A stretch of DNA of 49,652 nt from Spirosoma fluviale (GCA_945906795.1 CAMDRO010000011.1:1-49652), one strand, 5' to 3'. Positions 37,880-46,131 are shown, counted from the stretch's first letter. Notes: generated by a model not told the origin, from the letters alone. Numbers and translations: made by a program.

Positions 37880-40333
37880 ATGAACCTTATGAAAAATCAG
37901 CTAAAGTACTTTTTTAAAATAACCCTGCGCTCATTTATATTATTGGCTTTTACTATAAGTGCTTCCCTATTATCTGCGCAAAATGCTACATCAGTAAGTA
38001 CAAAAAAATCACATTTAAATGTTCGAGGACTAGTCGATAAAGTTGAAGTACTTAGAGATCAGTGGGGCGTGAATCATATCTATGCCCAAAATGAACATGA
38101 TTTGTTTTTTACACAAGGATATTGTGCAGCAAAAGATAGATTATTTCAATTTGAAGTATGGAGAAGACAAGCTACTGGGACCACTGCAGAAATTTTAGGA
38201 GAAAGAGAATTAAAAAGAGATATAGGTACTCGATTATTTCAATATCGAGGTAATCTCCAAAAAGATCTAGAAAGGTATCATCCACGAGGGGTCTCTATTA
38301 TTAATGCTTATGTTCAAGGAGTGAATGCTTATATTAAAGAAATAAACCTAAGCCCTAGTCGCTTACCTATTGAATTTAAATTATTACATATTCAGCCCAA
38401 AGAATGGACTGCATCAATAGTGATATCAAGACATCAGGGTTTATTAGGTAATATCACACAAGAACTAAATATAGCAAGAGCTGTGGCCAAAGTAGGGGAA
38501 GAAAAAGTAAAAGATATTGTTTGGTTTCATCCTAAACAACCAAATCTTAAATTGGATACTGCAATAAACGCTTCCTTATTGGAAAAGGATATACTTGAAC
38601 TTTATCATGCATATCGCAATGAATTAGTATTCCAAAAATCTGATTTTAGAGAAATAGACAAAGATGCGGTAATGCATAAGTCAGTAGTTCCTGAAAAAGA
38701 TTTGTTTTTACAAAGTCAAGAAATGGAGGGAAGTAATAATTGGATTATTGCAGGAAGTAGATCAGCAAGTGGGTATCCATTATTAGCTAATGATCCTCAC
38801 AGAAAAGTGGCATTACCTTCTTTAAGATATATTGTGCATTTAGTGGCACCAGGATGGAATGTAATTGGAGGGGGAGAACCTGAAATACCTGGTGTATCCA
38901 TTGGGCATAACGAAAAAGGGGCTTGGGGTTTAACTATTTTTGAAACCGATGGAGAGGATCTATATGTGTATGATTTAAATAAAAATAATTTAAATCAATA
39001 TTGGTATAAAGGCAGTTGGATGAACATGCGTACCATTCAGGACAGTATCCAAGTTAAAAATAGTACTACAGTTAAAGTTGAATACAAGTATGGAGTTCAT
39101 GGTCCAATTTGTTATATTGATTCAGTCAATCACAAGGGCTATGCTGTAAAAGCAGCATGGCTGGAGCCAGGGGGTGCTCCTTATCTTGCTTCATTAAGAA
39201 TAGACCAAGCTACGGACTGGGAAAGCTTTAGAGAAGCCTGCACATTCAGTCATATCCCCGGAGAGAATATGATATGGGCCGACAAAAAAGGAAATATCGG
39301 TTGGCAAGTAGTAGGCATTGTGCCAATAAGAAAAAACTTTAGTGGATATGTACCTGTGCCTGGTGATGGTCGATATGAATGGGCTGGTTTTTTACCTATC
39401 AAAGAAAGACCACATCAATTGAATCCCAAGGAAGGTTTTTTTGCCACAGCTAATCAAAATGTAACACCAAAGGATTATAAAAGATGGGACGCAGTTGGAT
39501 ATACTTGGACAGACCCATTTAGAGGAGATCGGATTAATCAAGTACTTACATTAAATGAAAAAATGGATCTTTCCGCTATGGGTGCTTTACAAACAGATTA
39601 TTTTTCCATTCCAGCTAGTAAAATAGTACCCTTGTTAAATAATATTATAGTTACAGATAGCAATTTGTTAGCAGCAAAAAATTATTTAATTAATTGGGAT
39701 TTTGTGTTAGATAAAAATAGTATTCCTGCAGGTATTTATGCGGCATGGGAAAAAGAAATTGCTGTTATGTGTAGCAATTTATTTATTCCAGCAAGTGTTA
39801 AAAATAATATTAGCCTTCAAATGAGTAGCATTATAAAAAGATTAGAAAACCCAACTGTTTATTTTGGTGATCAAGCTTTTGAAAAAAGAGATGCCTTATT
39901 AACAAAAGCATTAGAAAAAGCAGTGCTCGCATTAAATAAAAAATTAGGAATGAAGATGGAAGATTGGCAGTATGGACAAGCAAAATATAAACATATTACC
40001 TTAGAACATCCATTAGCTTCTTTGGTGAGTTTAGAAATGCAAAAACAACTTAATCTTGGGCCTTTGCCCAGAGGAGGAAGTGGACATACACCCGGGGCTA
40101 CCGGTGCTACAGACAATCAAATGAGTGGAGCAAGTTTTAGATTATTAATAGATACTAAAGATTGGAATAAAACGCTAATGATTAATAGTCCAGGTCAATC
40201 AGGGGACCCGAGTAGTCCCTATTATCGTAACTTATTTGAAATATGGGCCAATGATCAATATTTCCCGGCATATTATTCAAAAACGCTTATTCAAAAAGTG
40301 AGTACTGAACAATTAATTCTAAAACCACATTAA
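37880..40333 (+). CDS. Exported penicillin-acylase-family (Ntn) hydrolase
   Basis: About 817 aa from the ATG at 37880 (another ATG at 37889; the frame is open to a TTG at 37856). A signal peptide (SFILLAFTISASLLSA) is followed by the alpha-chain region (VEVLRDQWGVNHIYAQNEHD, FTQGYCAAKDRLFQFE). The beta-chain nucleophile Ser is expected at SNNWIIAGSRSASG (EGSNNW, about residue 290), after which LLANDPHRKVALPS and GVSIGHNEKGAWGLT follow. The enzyme would mature by self-cleavage and hydrolyse amides such as acyl-homoserine lactones or beta-lactams; the natural substrate is unknown. Codon use differs from neighbouring genes (nearly all AGA for Arg, TTA for Leu), a sign of transfer. Confidence 0.88.
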   Translation: MNLMKNQLKYFFKITLRSFILLAFTISASLLSAQNATSVSTKKSHLNVRGLVDKVEVLRDQWGVNHIYAQNEHDLFFTQGYCAAKDRLFQFEVWRRQATGTTAEILGERELKRDIGTRLFQYRGNLQKDLERYHPRGVSIINAYVQGVNAYIKEINLSPSRLPIEFKLLHIQPKEWTASIVISRHQGLLGNITQELNIARAVAKVGEEKVKDIVWFHPKQPNLKLDTAINASLLEKDILELYHAYRNELVFQKSDFREIDKDAVMHKSVVPEKDLFLQSQEMEGSNNWIIAGSRSASGYPLLANDPHRKVALPSLRYIVHLVAPGWNVIGGGEPEIPGVSIGHNEKGAWGLTIFETDGEDLYVYDLNKNNLNQYWYKGSWMNMRTIQDSIQVKNSTTVKVEYKYGVHGPICYIDSVNHKGYAVKAAWLEPGGAPYLASLRIDQATDWESFREACTFSHIPGENMIWADKKGNIGWQVVGIVPIRKNFSGYVPVPGDGRYEWAGFLPIKERPHQLNPKEGFFATANQNVTPKDYKRWDAVGYTWTDPFRGDRINQVLTLNEKMDLSAMGALQTDYFSIPASKIVPLLNNIIVTDSNLLAAKNYLINWDFVLDKNSIPAGIYAAWEKEIAVMCSNLFIPASVKNNISLQMSSIIKRLENPTVYFGDQAFEKRDALLTKALEKAVLALNKKLGMKMEDWQYGQAKYKHITLEHPLASLVSLEMQKQLNLGPLPRGGSGHTPGATGATDNQMSGASFRLLIDTKDWNKTLMINSPGQSGDPSSPYYRNLFEIWANDQYFPAYYSKTLIQKVSTEQLILKPH

Positions 40334-40590
40334 ATTTAATTAAAGAAAATGGGCTAAATTTAAATATAAAAAGAAAAGCCTTTATAAAAAATTCAGCAAT
40401 AACAGCATTTGGCGAAATGTAAGAAAGCAATGATTGAGAATTAAATCAGAGATCGTTAGAATTCAATAAATAACAAAGTTTGCTACCACTCCTGCTACCG
40501 AACTCGTAAAATAAAAGAAACCACTCGGCCTGAGTGGTTTTTTTTACCGTACGGTTTAAGGAAACCCTACCCTATCGTATCTTAAACGTA
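40334..40590. other. Spacer of 257 bp between the acylase gene and the orfA fragment
   Basis: Contains the terminator at 40518-40545, the palindrome ACCGTACGGT at 40546-40555 and the start of repeat copy B. No tRNA or protein gene was found. Confidence 0.5.
40518..40545. terminator. Intrinsic terminator
   Basis: A perfect 9-bp stem (AAACCACTC / GAGTGGTTT) with a 5-base loop and a run of eight T on the plus strand; the other side (TTTCTTTTATTTT on the minus strand) makes it usable both ways. It is 185 bp after the acylase stop and just left of the palindrome ACCGTACGGT. Confidence 0.85.
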
Positions 40591-40610
40591 TCAAAACCAA
40601 ACCACTAAAT
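40562..40610 (-). repeat. Dispersed repeat, copy B
   Basis: The copy joined to the 3' end of the IS3 orfA fragment. On the minus strand it reads G-L-V-L-I-R-L-R-Y-D-R-V-G-F-P-stop in the frame supported by comparison with copy A. It is followed on that strand by the palindrome ACCGTACGGT (40546-40555). Confidence 0.6.
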
Positions 40611-40989
40611 CAGCTAAGGTCTCTTTGAGTTTAAGGTTCTCTTTGCGAAGATCAGCGACCTCATCACTGGTGGCTTCTCGGGTTAGATCTCCAGATAATC
40701 GCTTCTTGCCAGCCTCTAAGAATTCTTTGTTCCACTTGTAAAAGGTAGACTCTTGGATCGAATGTTTTCTACATAATTCTGCAATGGAACTCTCGGCTCG
40801 TAAAGCCTCCATGATGATTTGAATCTTCTGCTCGGAACTAAAAATACGACGTGTCTTTCGACGAATGTCTTTGATGTAATTTTCTGCTGTTTGTTTTTTT
40901 CTTGTTTCCATTTTGTTAAGTTAATAATTGTTTGGAAACACTCCCTAAGAAATAGACTCTATCGGTCCACTTTTTGCTGACGATTTACA
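40591..40989 (-). mobile_element. IS3-family insertion sequence fragment with truncated orfA
   Basis: The frame 40591-40911 (106 codons) encodes the N-terminal part of an IS3-type OrfA: RIFSSEQKIQIIMEALRAES, SIAELCRKHSIQESTFYKWN (helix-turn-helix), then EVADLRKENLKLKETLADLV (leucine zipper). The reading then ends abruptly in VWF-stop, where intact OrfA continues and overlaps orfB; orfB is missing. Upstream of the ATG, the sequence reading TGTAAATCGTCAGC on the minus strand at about 40989 could be the terminal inverted repeat. The element has lost its transposase catalytic part and cannot move on its own. Confidence 0.85.
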
Positions 40990-41035
40990 GTGTTTGATGT
41001 AATACGACTGTTTTGATTACTGCCCAACTTTAGAG

Positions 41036-41346
41036 ATGAACCATAATCATATGAAAATGCACGCACGCGCACTCATTTTTTTGTTAGCCTCATTTTTATT
41101 CATCTCTTGTTCGGGTGTACGATATATTAGTAGCGAACCCAGGCATGTAGAAATAATAAGGCCTAGACAGCCCAGCTTTCACATATCTGGATCGATGGAG
41201 ATTGAATGTGGCAAAGAGACACGAGAACGTATAAAAATAGTAAAGGACGCTGGGTGATACCCAATCGCAATCGAAATTACAGCTCAGGCTATTGGGAAAA
41301 GAGAAAAAAAGGAAAACGTTGGGTAACTGAAAAGTGGCATAAGTAA
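41036..41346 (+). pseudogene. Decayed YXWXXGXW-type lipoprotein gene
   Basis: The ATG frame encodes a lipoprotein signal (ALIFLLASFLFISCSG, lipobox Cys) and continues to about 41180. The conserved body then shifts to another frame: HIWIDGD, then TGA in place of a Trp codon, then MWQRDTRTYKNSKGRWVIPN, with SSGYWEKRKKGKRWVTEKWH ending in TAA at 41346. The repeated W/Y/G spacing (SGYW, GRWV, KRWV) is that of YXWXXGXW-repeat lipoproteins of Bacteroidota. At least one frameshift and one stop are needed to explain it, so the gene is broken. Start in the original frame: ATG at 41036 or 41051. Confidence 0.65.
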
Positions 41347-41479
41347 GTTGATTTTTGTCAATAGAAATAGTACACTTTTGAGAAGAAATTAATATTTATA
41401 GGGATTTAATAGCCATTTGGAAGTAGATTGAATAAATGTTTCGATCTATAGATTAAATTCAGTATTCAATCGACGTAAA

Positions 41480-42343
41480 ATGATTCAAAAATCCACCATA
41501 CAATTATTGCGAATTCCGTTTAGCTTTTTTCTAATGCCCGTTTATTGGTTTGCCCTGAGTATAACCAGCCAAATCGATTATACGCGGGCTGTTGGGGTTT
41601 TTATCCTTTTGCATGTATTCCTTTACCCCGCGAGCAATGGTTACAATAGTTATAACGATAGAGATACGGAAAGCATTGGGGGACTTGTCAAACCCATGCT
41701 GCCAACCAAGCAATTGTATTACCTGACGCTCGCTTTGGATTTGATTGGATTTGCATTTTCTTTTGTTATTAGTTCTGTATTTGCTGCTTGCTTTCTCTTT
41801 TTTATCATCTGTTCCAGGTTATATAGTTGGCGCGGCTTGCGACTCAAGCAATATCCCATTTTAGGGTATTTTTTGGTTATCCTCAATCAAGGTACGTTGG
41901 TGTTTTTTGCGATCGCACATGGTGTGAGTAGTCACCTGACGATGGAAGTCTCTTTTTTATTGTTATTGGCTGCCGGATTATTAATTGGCGGATTTTACCC
42001 CATCACCCAAATTTACCAGCACGTCCAAGACCGAAATGATGGTGTTCATACGATTTCGATGCTACTAGGAAAACGAGGTACGTTTATTTTTTGTAGCATC
42101 CTCTATTTACTCGCTTTCATTTGTCTGTTCCTGTATTTTCAATCCAAGCTGATGTTGGCCCATTTTTGGGTGATTCAGCTATTTTTTGTTCCAGTGGTTT
42201 TATACTTTTTGAATTGGATGGTAGCCGTATGGAAAAATCCATCAAAAGCTGATTTCAAGAACACCATGCGCATGGTTTGGCTCGCGAGTACTTCTACTAA
42301 TTTGGCATTTATCACTTTATTTATTTTGAACCATTTTGGCTGA
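41480..42343 (+). CDS. UbiA-family membrane prenyltransferase-like protein
   Basis: A 287-aa protein with about eight to nine membrane helices. The first polar motif reads NGYNSYNDRDTESIGGLVKP and the second QIYQHVQDRNDGVHT. Aligned with the UbiA pattern N-D-x-x-D-x-x-x-D and D-x-x-x-D, the first motif has Ser and Glu at two Asp positions and the second has Gln at the first Asp, while D-R-x-x-G is kept. The fold is clear; prenyl transfer is likely but the acceptor and donor are not known. It is the first gene of a four-gene operon: its last 8 bp overlap the type III PKS frame. Confidence 0.8.
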   Translation: MIQKSTIQLLRIPFSFFLMPVYWFALSITSQIDYTRAVGVFILLHVFLYPASNGYNSYNDRDTESIGGLVKPMLPTKQLYYLTLALDLIGFAFSFVISSVFAACFLFFIICSRLYSWRGLRLKQYPILGYFLVILNQGTLVFFAIAHGVSSHLTMEVSFLLLLAAGLLIGGFYPITQIYQHVQDRNDGVHTISMLLGKRGTFIFCSILYLLAFICLFLYFQSKLMLAHFWVIQLFFVPVVLYFLNWMVAVWKNPSKADFKNTMRMVWLASTSTNLAFITLFILNHFG

Positions 42344-43421
42344 TATCATATCTATAGCAACATCAAGTCCGGCTTTTGCACATAAGCAAGAAGCTATTTT
42401 GCAATACATGCAAAAAGCCTATCAGTTAGGTGCAGAAGAAAAAAGGAAGCTAGCTTTTCTGTATCATCATAGTGGTATAGAAAAAAGGCACTCTGTAATT
42501 CCCGATTTTGGCAACAAGGTAACTGACTTGAATTTTTTACCTCAAGACGCTACTGATCCATTTCCTTCTATAGATGAAAGAATGGAATTGTATAAAAGTA
42601 AAGCTTCCACGATCTCCATTGAAGCAATAAAGAAATGCATTGATAAACATATTAATGCTGCTCAAATTACGCATCTAATTACCATTAGTTGCACCGGTAT
42701 GAGTGCCCCAGGATTAGATTTAGAAATTATGGAGGAGATGAATTTATCGCCTGCTTTATTTCGAACGTCTATTAATTTTATGGGATGTTATGCAGCCATA
42801 CATGGGTTGAAATTGGCAAAATTTATTTGTGATAGTGAGCCAGATGCACAGGTTGTAATAGTTGCCATCGAATTATGTACGTTACACTTTCAGAAAGAGT
42901 ATACCATCGAAAATGTATCAAGTAGTCTTTTATTTGCCGATGGAGCAGCAGCCGTTTTGATAAGTAATACACTTACTAGTCCAAAAGCATTGAAGATCGA
43001 AAGTTTTTATTCGCAAGTTGCATTTGAAGGTAAAAAAGACATGGCTTGGGAGATGAGTAGCAAAGGCTTTTTAATGACCCTAAGTAGTTATATTCCACAA
43101 CTTATTAAAAAAGATATTGAATTGTTGGTAGTTGCTGCACTAAAGCAAAAAGGAATAACCCACGCTGAAATTGCTTATTGGTGTATTCATCCAGGTGGCA
43201 AAAAAATCGTGGATGTGATTGAACAAAAATTGTCTTTAACTGGGGAACAAACAAAGTTCGCTAGAAAAGTTTTAGCCGAAAATGGAAATATGTCGTCTCC
43301 AACCATCCTATTTGTTCTAAAGGAAATTATGGATTCATCTATTCAATCAGCAGAGAAAATTTTTGGGATTGCATTTGGTCCAGGGCTAACGATGGAAACC
43401 TTTTTATGCAAAAAAATATAA
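42336..43421 (+). CDS. Type III polyketide synthase (chalcone synthase-like)
   Basis: A 361-aa homodimeric-type ketosynthase. Catalytic residues: Cys in INFMGCYAAIHGLKLA, His in YWCIHPGGKKIVD, Asn in AENGNMSSPTILFVL. THLITISCTGMSAPGLDLEI and LLFADGAAAVLISN are further signatures. Bacterial relatives extend fatty acyl-CoA with malonyl-CoA to alkylresorcinols or alkylpyrones. The only starts available are TTG at 42336 (or ATT one codon earlier), since a stop lies at 42327-42329 and the first ATG is 25 codons inside, past a conserved segment (ISIATSSPAFAH). The TTG overlaps the UbiA stop by 8 bp, so translation is coupled. It uses no carrier protein. Confidence 0.93.
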   Translation: MADIISIATSSPAFAHKQEAILQYMQKAYQLGAEEKRKLAFLYHHSGIEKRHSVIPDFGNKVTDLNFLPQDATDPFPSIDERMELYKSKASTISIEAIKKCIDKHINAAQITHLITISCTGMSAPGLDLEIMEEMNLSPALFRTSINFMGCYAAIHGLKLAKFICDSEPDAQVVIVAIELCTLHFQKEYTIENVSSSLLFADGAAAVLISNTLTSPKALKIESFYSQVAFEGKKDMAWEMSSKGFLMTLSSYIPQLIKKDIELLVVAALKQKGITHAEIAYWCIHPGGKKIVDVIEQKLSLTGEQTKFARKVLAENGNMSSPTILFVLKEIMDSSIQSAEKIFGIAFGPGLTMETFLCKKI

Positions 43422-43431
43422 TCCTACATCA

Positions 43432-44130
43432 ATGAATTTAGAAAAAAGATCTTATCAAAAGGAATTACTCGACGGGGATAACATTCCCTTTGCAGATATT
43501 GCACAAACGATGCGTGAACTCAATACCATTAATACATTATTGGGGGGACATGCCATTACGTTAGATGGGTTTAAGCAATTAGTAAAAGATAAAAAAGAAA
43601 TTACTGTTTGCGAAATAGGTTGCGGAGGGGGAGACAATTTGGTGGCCATCGTCAAATACTGTCAAGAAAATAACATCAAAATACATTGTATTGGCATTGA
43701 TTACAATGCCGAATGCATTGATTTTGCCAAACAAAATGTATGCCTGAAAGACTTTACTACATTCATTTGTAGCGACTATGCAAAAGTAAATTTTGAAAGT
43801 AAACCTGATATTATTTTTTCCAGTTTATTTTGCCATCATTTCACCGACGAGGAGTTAGTATTACAACTTAAGTGGATGAAGGCGAATACTAGACTGGGAT
43901 TTTTTATCAATGATTTACAACGTCATTGGTTGGCTTATAATTTGATACATTTCCTAACTCAGGTGTTTTCAAAATCCTATCTTGTAAAAAACGATGCCTC
44001 TTTAAGTGTGGCTAGGGGTTTCAAAAAATGGGAATGGCAATTGCTTTTTTCAAAAGCTGGAATCGCCAACTACCATATTTCATGGAAATGGGCATTCAGG
44101 TATTTAATCGTTAAAGAACAGACTGCTTAA
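43432..44130 (+). CDS. SAM-dependent methyltransferase (class I)
   Basis: A 232-aa enzyme. The SAM site is VCEIGCGGGDNLVAIVKYC (motif I), with HCIGIDYNAECIDFA (motif II, acidic residue) and DIIFSSLFCHHFTDEELV (post-motif). The overall build resembles methyltransferases that sit behind type III PKS genes (SrsB-like, O- or C-methylation of phenolic lipids), although no specific acceptor can be read. It begins 11 bp after the PKS gene and its stop shares a base with the next ATG (TAATG). Confidence 0.87.
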   Translation: MNLEKRSYQKELLDGDNIPFADIAQTMRELNTINTLLGGHAITLDGFKQLVKDKKEITVCEIGCGGGDNLVAIVKYCQENNIKIHCIGIDYNAECIDFAKQNVCLKDFTTFICSDYAKVNFESKPDIIFSSLFCHHFTDEELVLQLKWMKANTRLGFFINDLQRHWLAYNLIHFLTQVFSKSYLVKNDASLSVARGFKKWEWQLLFSKAGIANYHISWKWAFRYLIVKEQTA

Positions 44131-45263
44131 TGAACAAGGAATTTGATATAGTCATTATCGGAGGCGGTCTTGCTGGATTAAGTCTTTCCATTCAGTGCGC
44201 AGAAGCAGGTTATAGCACCTTATTATTTGAAAAGGAAAATTATCCCTTTCATAAAGTTTGTGGCGAATACATTAGCAATGAATCTCTACCCTTTTTAGAA
44301 CAACTAGGGGTACCTCTTTCCACCTGGGGGCTACCGAGCATCACTGATTTACATATATCTGCACCTAATGGAACTGGCTATCAATTCACCTTACCTTTAG
44401 GGGGCTTTGGCGTGAGTCGCTATAAACTAGATCAATATTTGTATAAAATTGCCTTAAGTAAAGGTGTTACCGTGCTGACAAATACGAAAGTACAGGATAT
44501 TCATTTTACACAAAACCATTTTGAAATTACCTCGGACAAAGGCAGCTATCAGAGTAATATAGCTGCGGGTAGTTTTGGTAAAAAGAGCAATTTGGATGTT
44601 CATTTATCACGTCCTTTTGCAAAGGCAAGGCCCAATGCTTTGAATAATTTTATTGGCGTCAAATACCATATTCGATATCCTCATCCATCCAATCAAGTTG
44701 CCTTACACAATTTTGACAACGGCTATTGTGGTATCGAAGAGATTGAAAATGGGGAGTGTTGCTTATGCTATTTAACCACGGCAGACAACTTAAAAAAATC
44801 GGGAAATAGTATTCCTGCGATGGAGGAAAATATTTTACAAAAGAATCCATTATTGAAACACATCTTCACTAATGCGGAGTTTATTCATACAAAGCCCCTT
44901 ACCATCACCCAAATAAGTTTTCAAAAAAAATCTCAGATAGAAAATCATATCTTATGCGTAGGCGATGCGGCGGGGATGATTACGCCACTCTGCGGAAATG
45001 GAATGAGCATTGCGTTGCATGGCAGCAAAATTGCCTTTCAAAATATTGATTATTATTTTAAGCATGGACAAAATAGAGCAGCCTTAGAAACTGCCTATGA
45101 AAAGCAGTGGCAAAAGCAATTTGCCAATAGAATTTTTGTGGGTAGAACCATTCAACGCCTTTTTGGCAATGCCCGTATCACCAATTTGTTTTTACAAATC
45201 ATGCACTTTCTTCCAAGGCTTTCCAAAAAATTAATCAGAGCAACTCACGGCCATGCTTTTTAA
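44130..45263 (+). CDS. FAD-dependent oxidoreductase, geranylgeranyl-reductase/hydroxylase type
   Basis: A 377-aa flavoprotein. The N-terminal dinucleotide fold is DIVIIGGGLAGLSLSIQCAE followed by FEKENYPFHKVCGEYISNE; the second FAD motif is LCVGDAAGMITPLCGNGMSI. This is the GGR/aromatic hydroxylase group, which includes alkylresorcinol hydroxylases (SrsC in Streptomyces) and prenyl reductases. It may hydroxylate the phenolic product to a quinol, or reduce a prenyl chain if the UbiA neighbour attaches one. Last gene of the operon, coupled by TAATG to the methyltransferase. Confidence 0.88.
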   Translation: MNKEFDIVIIGGGLAGLSLSIQCAEAGYSTLLFEKENYPFHKVCGEYISNESLPFLEQLGVPLSTWGLPSITDLHISAPNGTGYQFTLPLGGFGVSRYKLDQYLYKIALSKGVTVLTNTKVQDIHFTQNHFEITSDKGSYQSNIAAGSFGKKSNLDVHLSRPFAKARPNALNNFIGVKYHIRYPHPSNQVALHNFDNGYCGIEEIENGECCLCYLTTADNLKKSGNSIPAMEENILQKNPLLKHIFTNAEFIHTKPLTITQISFQKKSQIENHILCVGDAAGMITPLCGNGMSIALHGSKIAFQNIDYYFKHGQNRAALETAYEKQWQKQFANRIFVGRTIQRLFGNARITNLFLQIMHFLPRLSKKLIRATHGHAF

Positions 45264-45637
45264 AGAATGCAATCATTTTACGCTATTTAAAACTATATGA
45301 AATCAATAACACAAGGGCAACTTTCAAAAGAAAATAGAGTAAATCAAGCAATCCCCTTCTGATCAAAGTACCGTTCGGATATGCTCCACTCATTTCCGGC
45401 TCCCTTTATAGAATAGAAAGATTCTTTAGCCGACGAAATCATTCAAGCTTTTCAATCTTCAATGAAAAACAACTTCCTTCTGCCAGTATACTAACCTTCC
45501 CCTAATTTAGTAGCAGAGGACCTGTTCGTTTACAGGCAAAAATTCAAATATGTTCAGATATCGAAAGAGTTATCCAAAAAATACGGGAATTATTACATCT
45601 AAGGCCTTAAATATTTCGATGATTATTGAGGTGATGG
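45264..45637. other. Degraded stretch after the polyketide operon
   Basis: Contains short broken frames with no intact gene: a 22-codon frame at about 45297 (starting MKSITQGQLSKENRVNQAIP) and a stop-free run near 45515-45600 on the plus strand (with EDLFVYRQKFKYVQISKELS). Neither is recognised. Probably the remains of earlier genes. Confidence 0.45.
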
Positions 45638-45819
45638 TGTAAGTACCACCTTTTTCAGACAGTCGAAACTGTAGATATTGGGTTATCAAATACTTTTTCT
45701 TTCCATTCGATAGGAGTTAAATTTCTTAAAGATTCATGTAGTGTAATGTAATTATATTCTTCTATCCATTTTTTAGTTAGATTTCTAACATGTTTTAAAT
45801 CAAAAAATAAGCAAATTAA
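45638..45819 (-). mobile_element. IS3-family element remnant: orfB C-terminus and end
   Basis: The minus-strand frame 45819-45655 reads DLKHVRNLTKKWIEEYNYIT, then LHESLRNLTPIEWKEKV, ending in TGA. This is the C-terminal part of an IS3-type transposase (W-I-x-x-Y-N-x-x-x-x-H-x-S-L, with Arg-Pro changed). Just past the stop, TGTAAGTACCACCTTTTT (plus strand, from 45638) looks like the terminal repeat of the element. The catalytic DDE part is absent. It lies on the same strand as the orfA fragment at 40.6 kb, but in the order opposite to a single intact element. Confidence 0.7.
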
Positions 45820-45875
45820 CTAAATGTAGAACCATAGAACATGATAATTGCCACAATTAGGATTTTGAATGTTTA

Positions 45876-46131
45876 GCCTTGGAAGATAAAGAACCTGCAT
45901 ACTATTTATCCGAGAATAGGAAAAATTAGCTTATGAAGTGTATAAAACAATGTTTGATGAAAACGGTGTCAATATCTTTCAAAACATCTCTAATAGTGAA
46001 TTAAGCGATATGGAGCCGATGTTAACAATCATAAAAAATACAATTCTCCTATTTACATATCCCAAATAGAATTTGATAAAATTGCTAATTCTGCGTTGGA
46101 TAAGTTATATCGGAAAACTGAAATATTATAG
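45876..46131 (+). pseudogene. DUF2202-like (ferritin-like) gene remnant, frameshifted
   Basis: Three plus-strand pieces in different frames read together as one degraded protein: ALEDKEPAYYLSENR, then KLAYEVYKTMFDENGVNIFQ continuing NISNSELSDMEPMLTIIKN, then NSPIYISQIEFDKIANSALD ending in TAG at 46131. The middle piece has the DUF2202 pattern (E-K-L-A-x-x-V-Y, then N-I-x-x-S-E-x-x-x-M), the helices that hold metal ligands in these ferritin-like proteins. At least two frameshifts separate the pieces, so the gene is dead. Confidence 0.45.

Noticed and set aside
40475-40510. tRNA-like tail near GCTACCACTCCTGC
   Set aside because: I could not fold a cloverleaf or find a T-loop (TTCRANNC) in the right place; only the following terminator is supported.
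41353-41385. IS-end-like sequence (TGTCAATAGAAATAGTACAC) after the broken lipoprotein gene
   Set aside because: It resembles a transposon terminus, but no matching second end or transposase piece was found, so it is not called.
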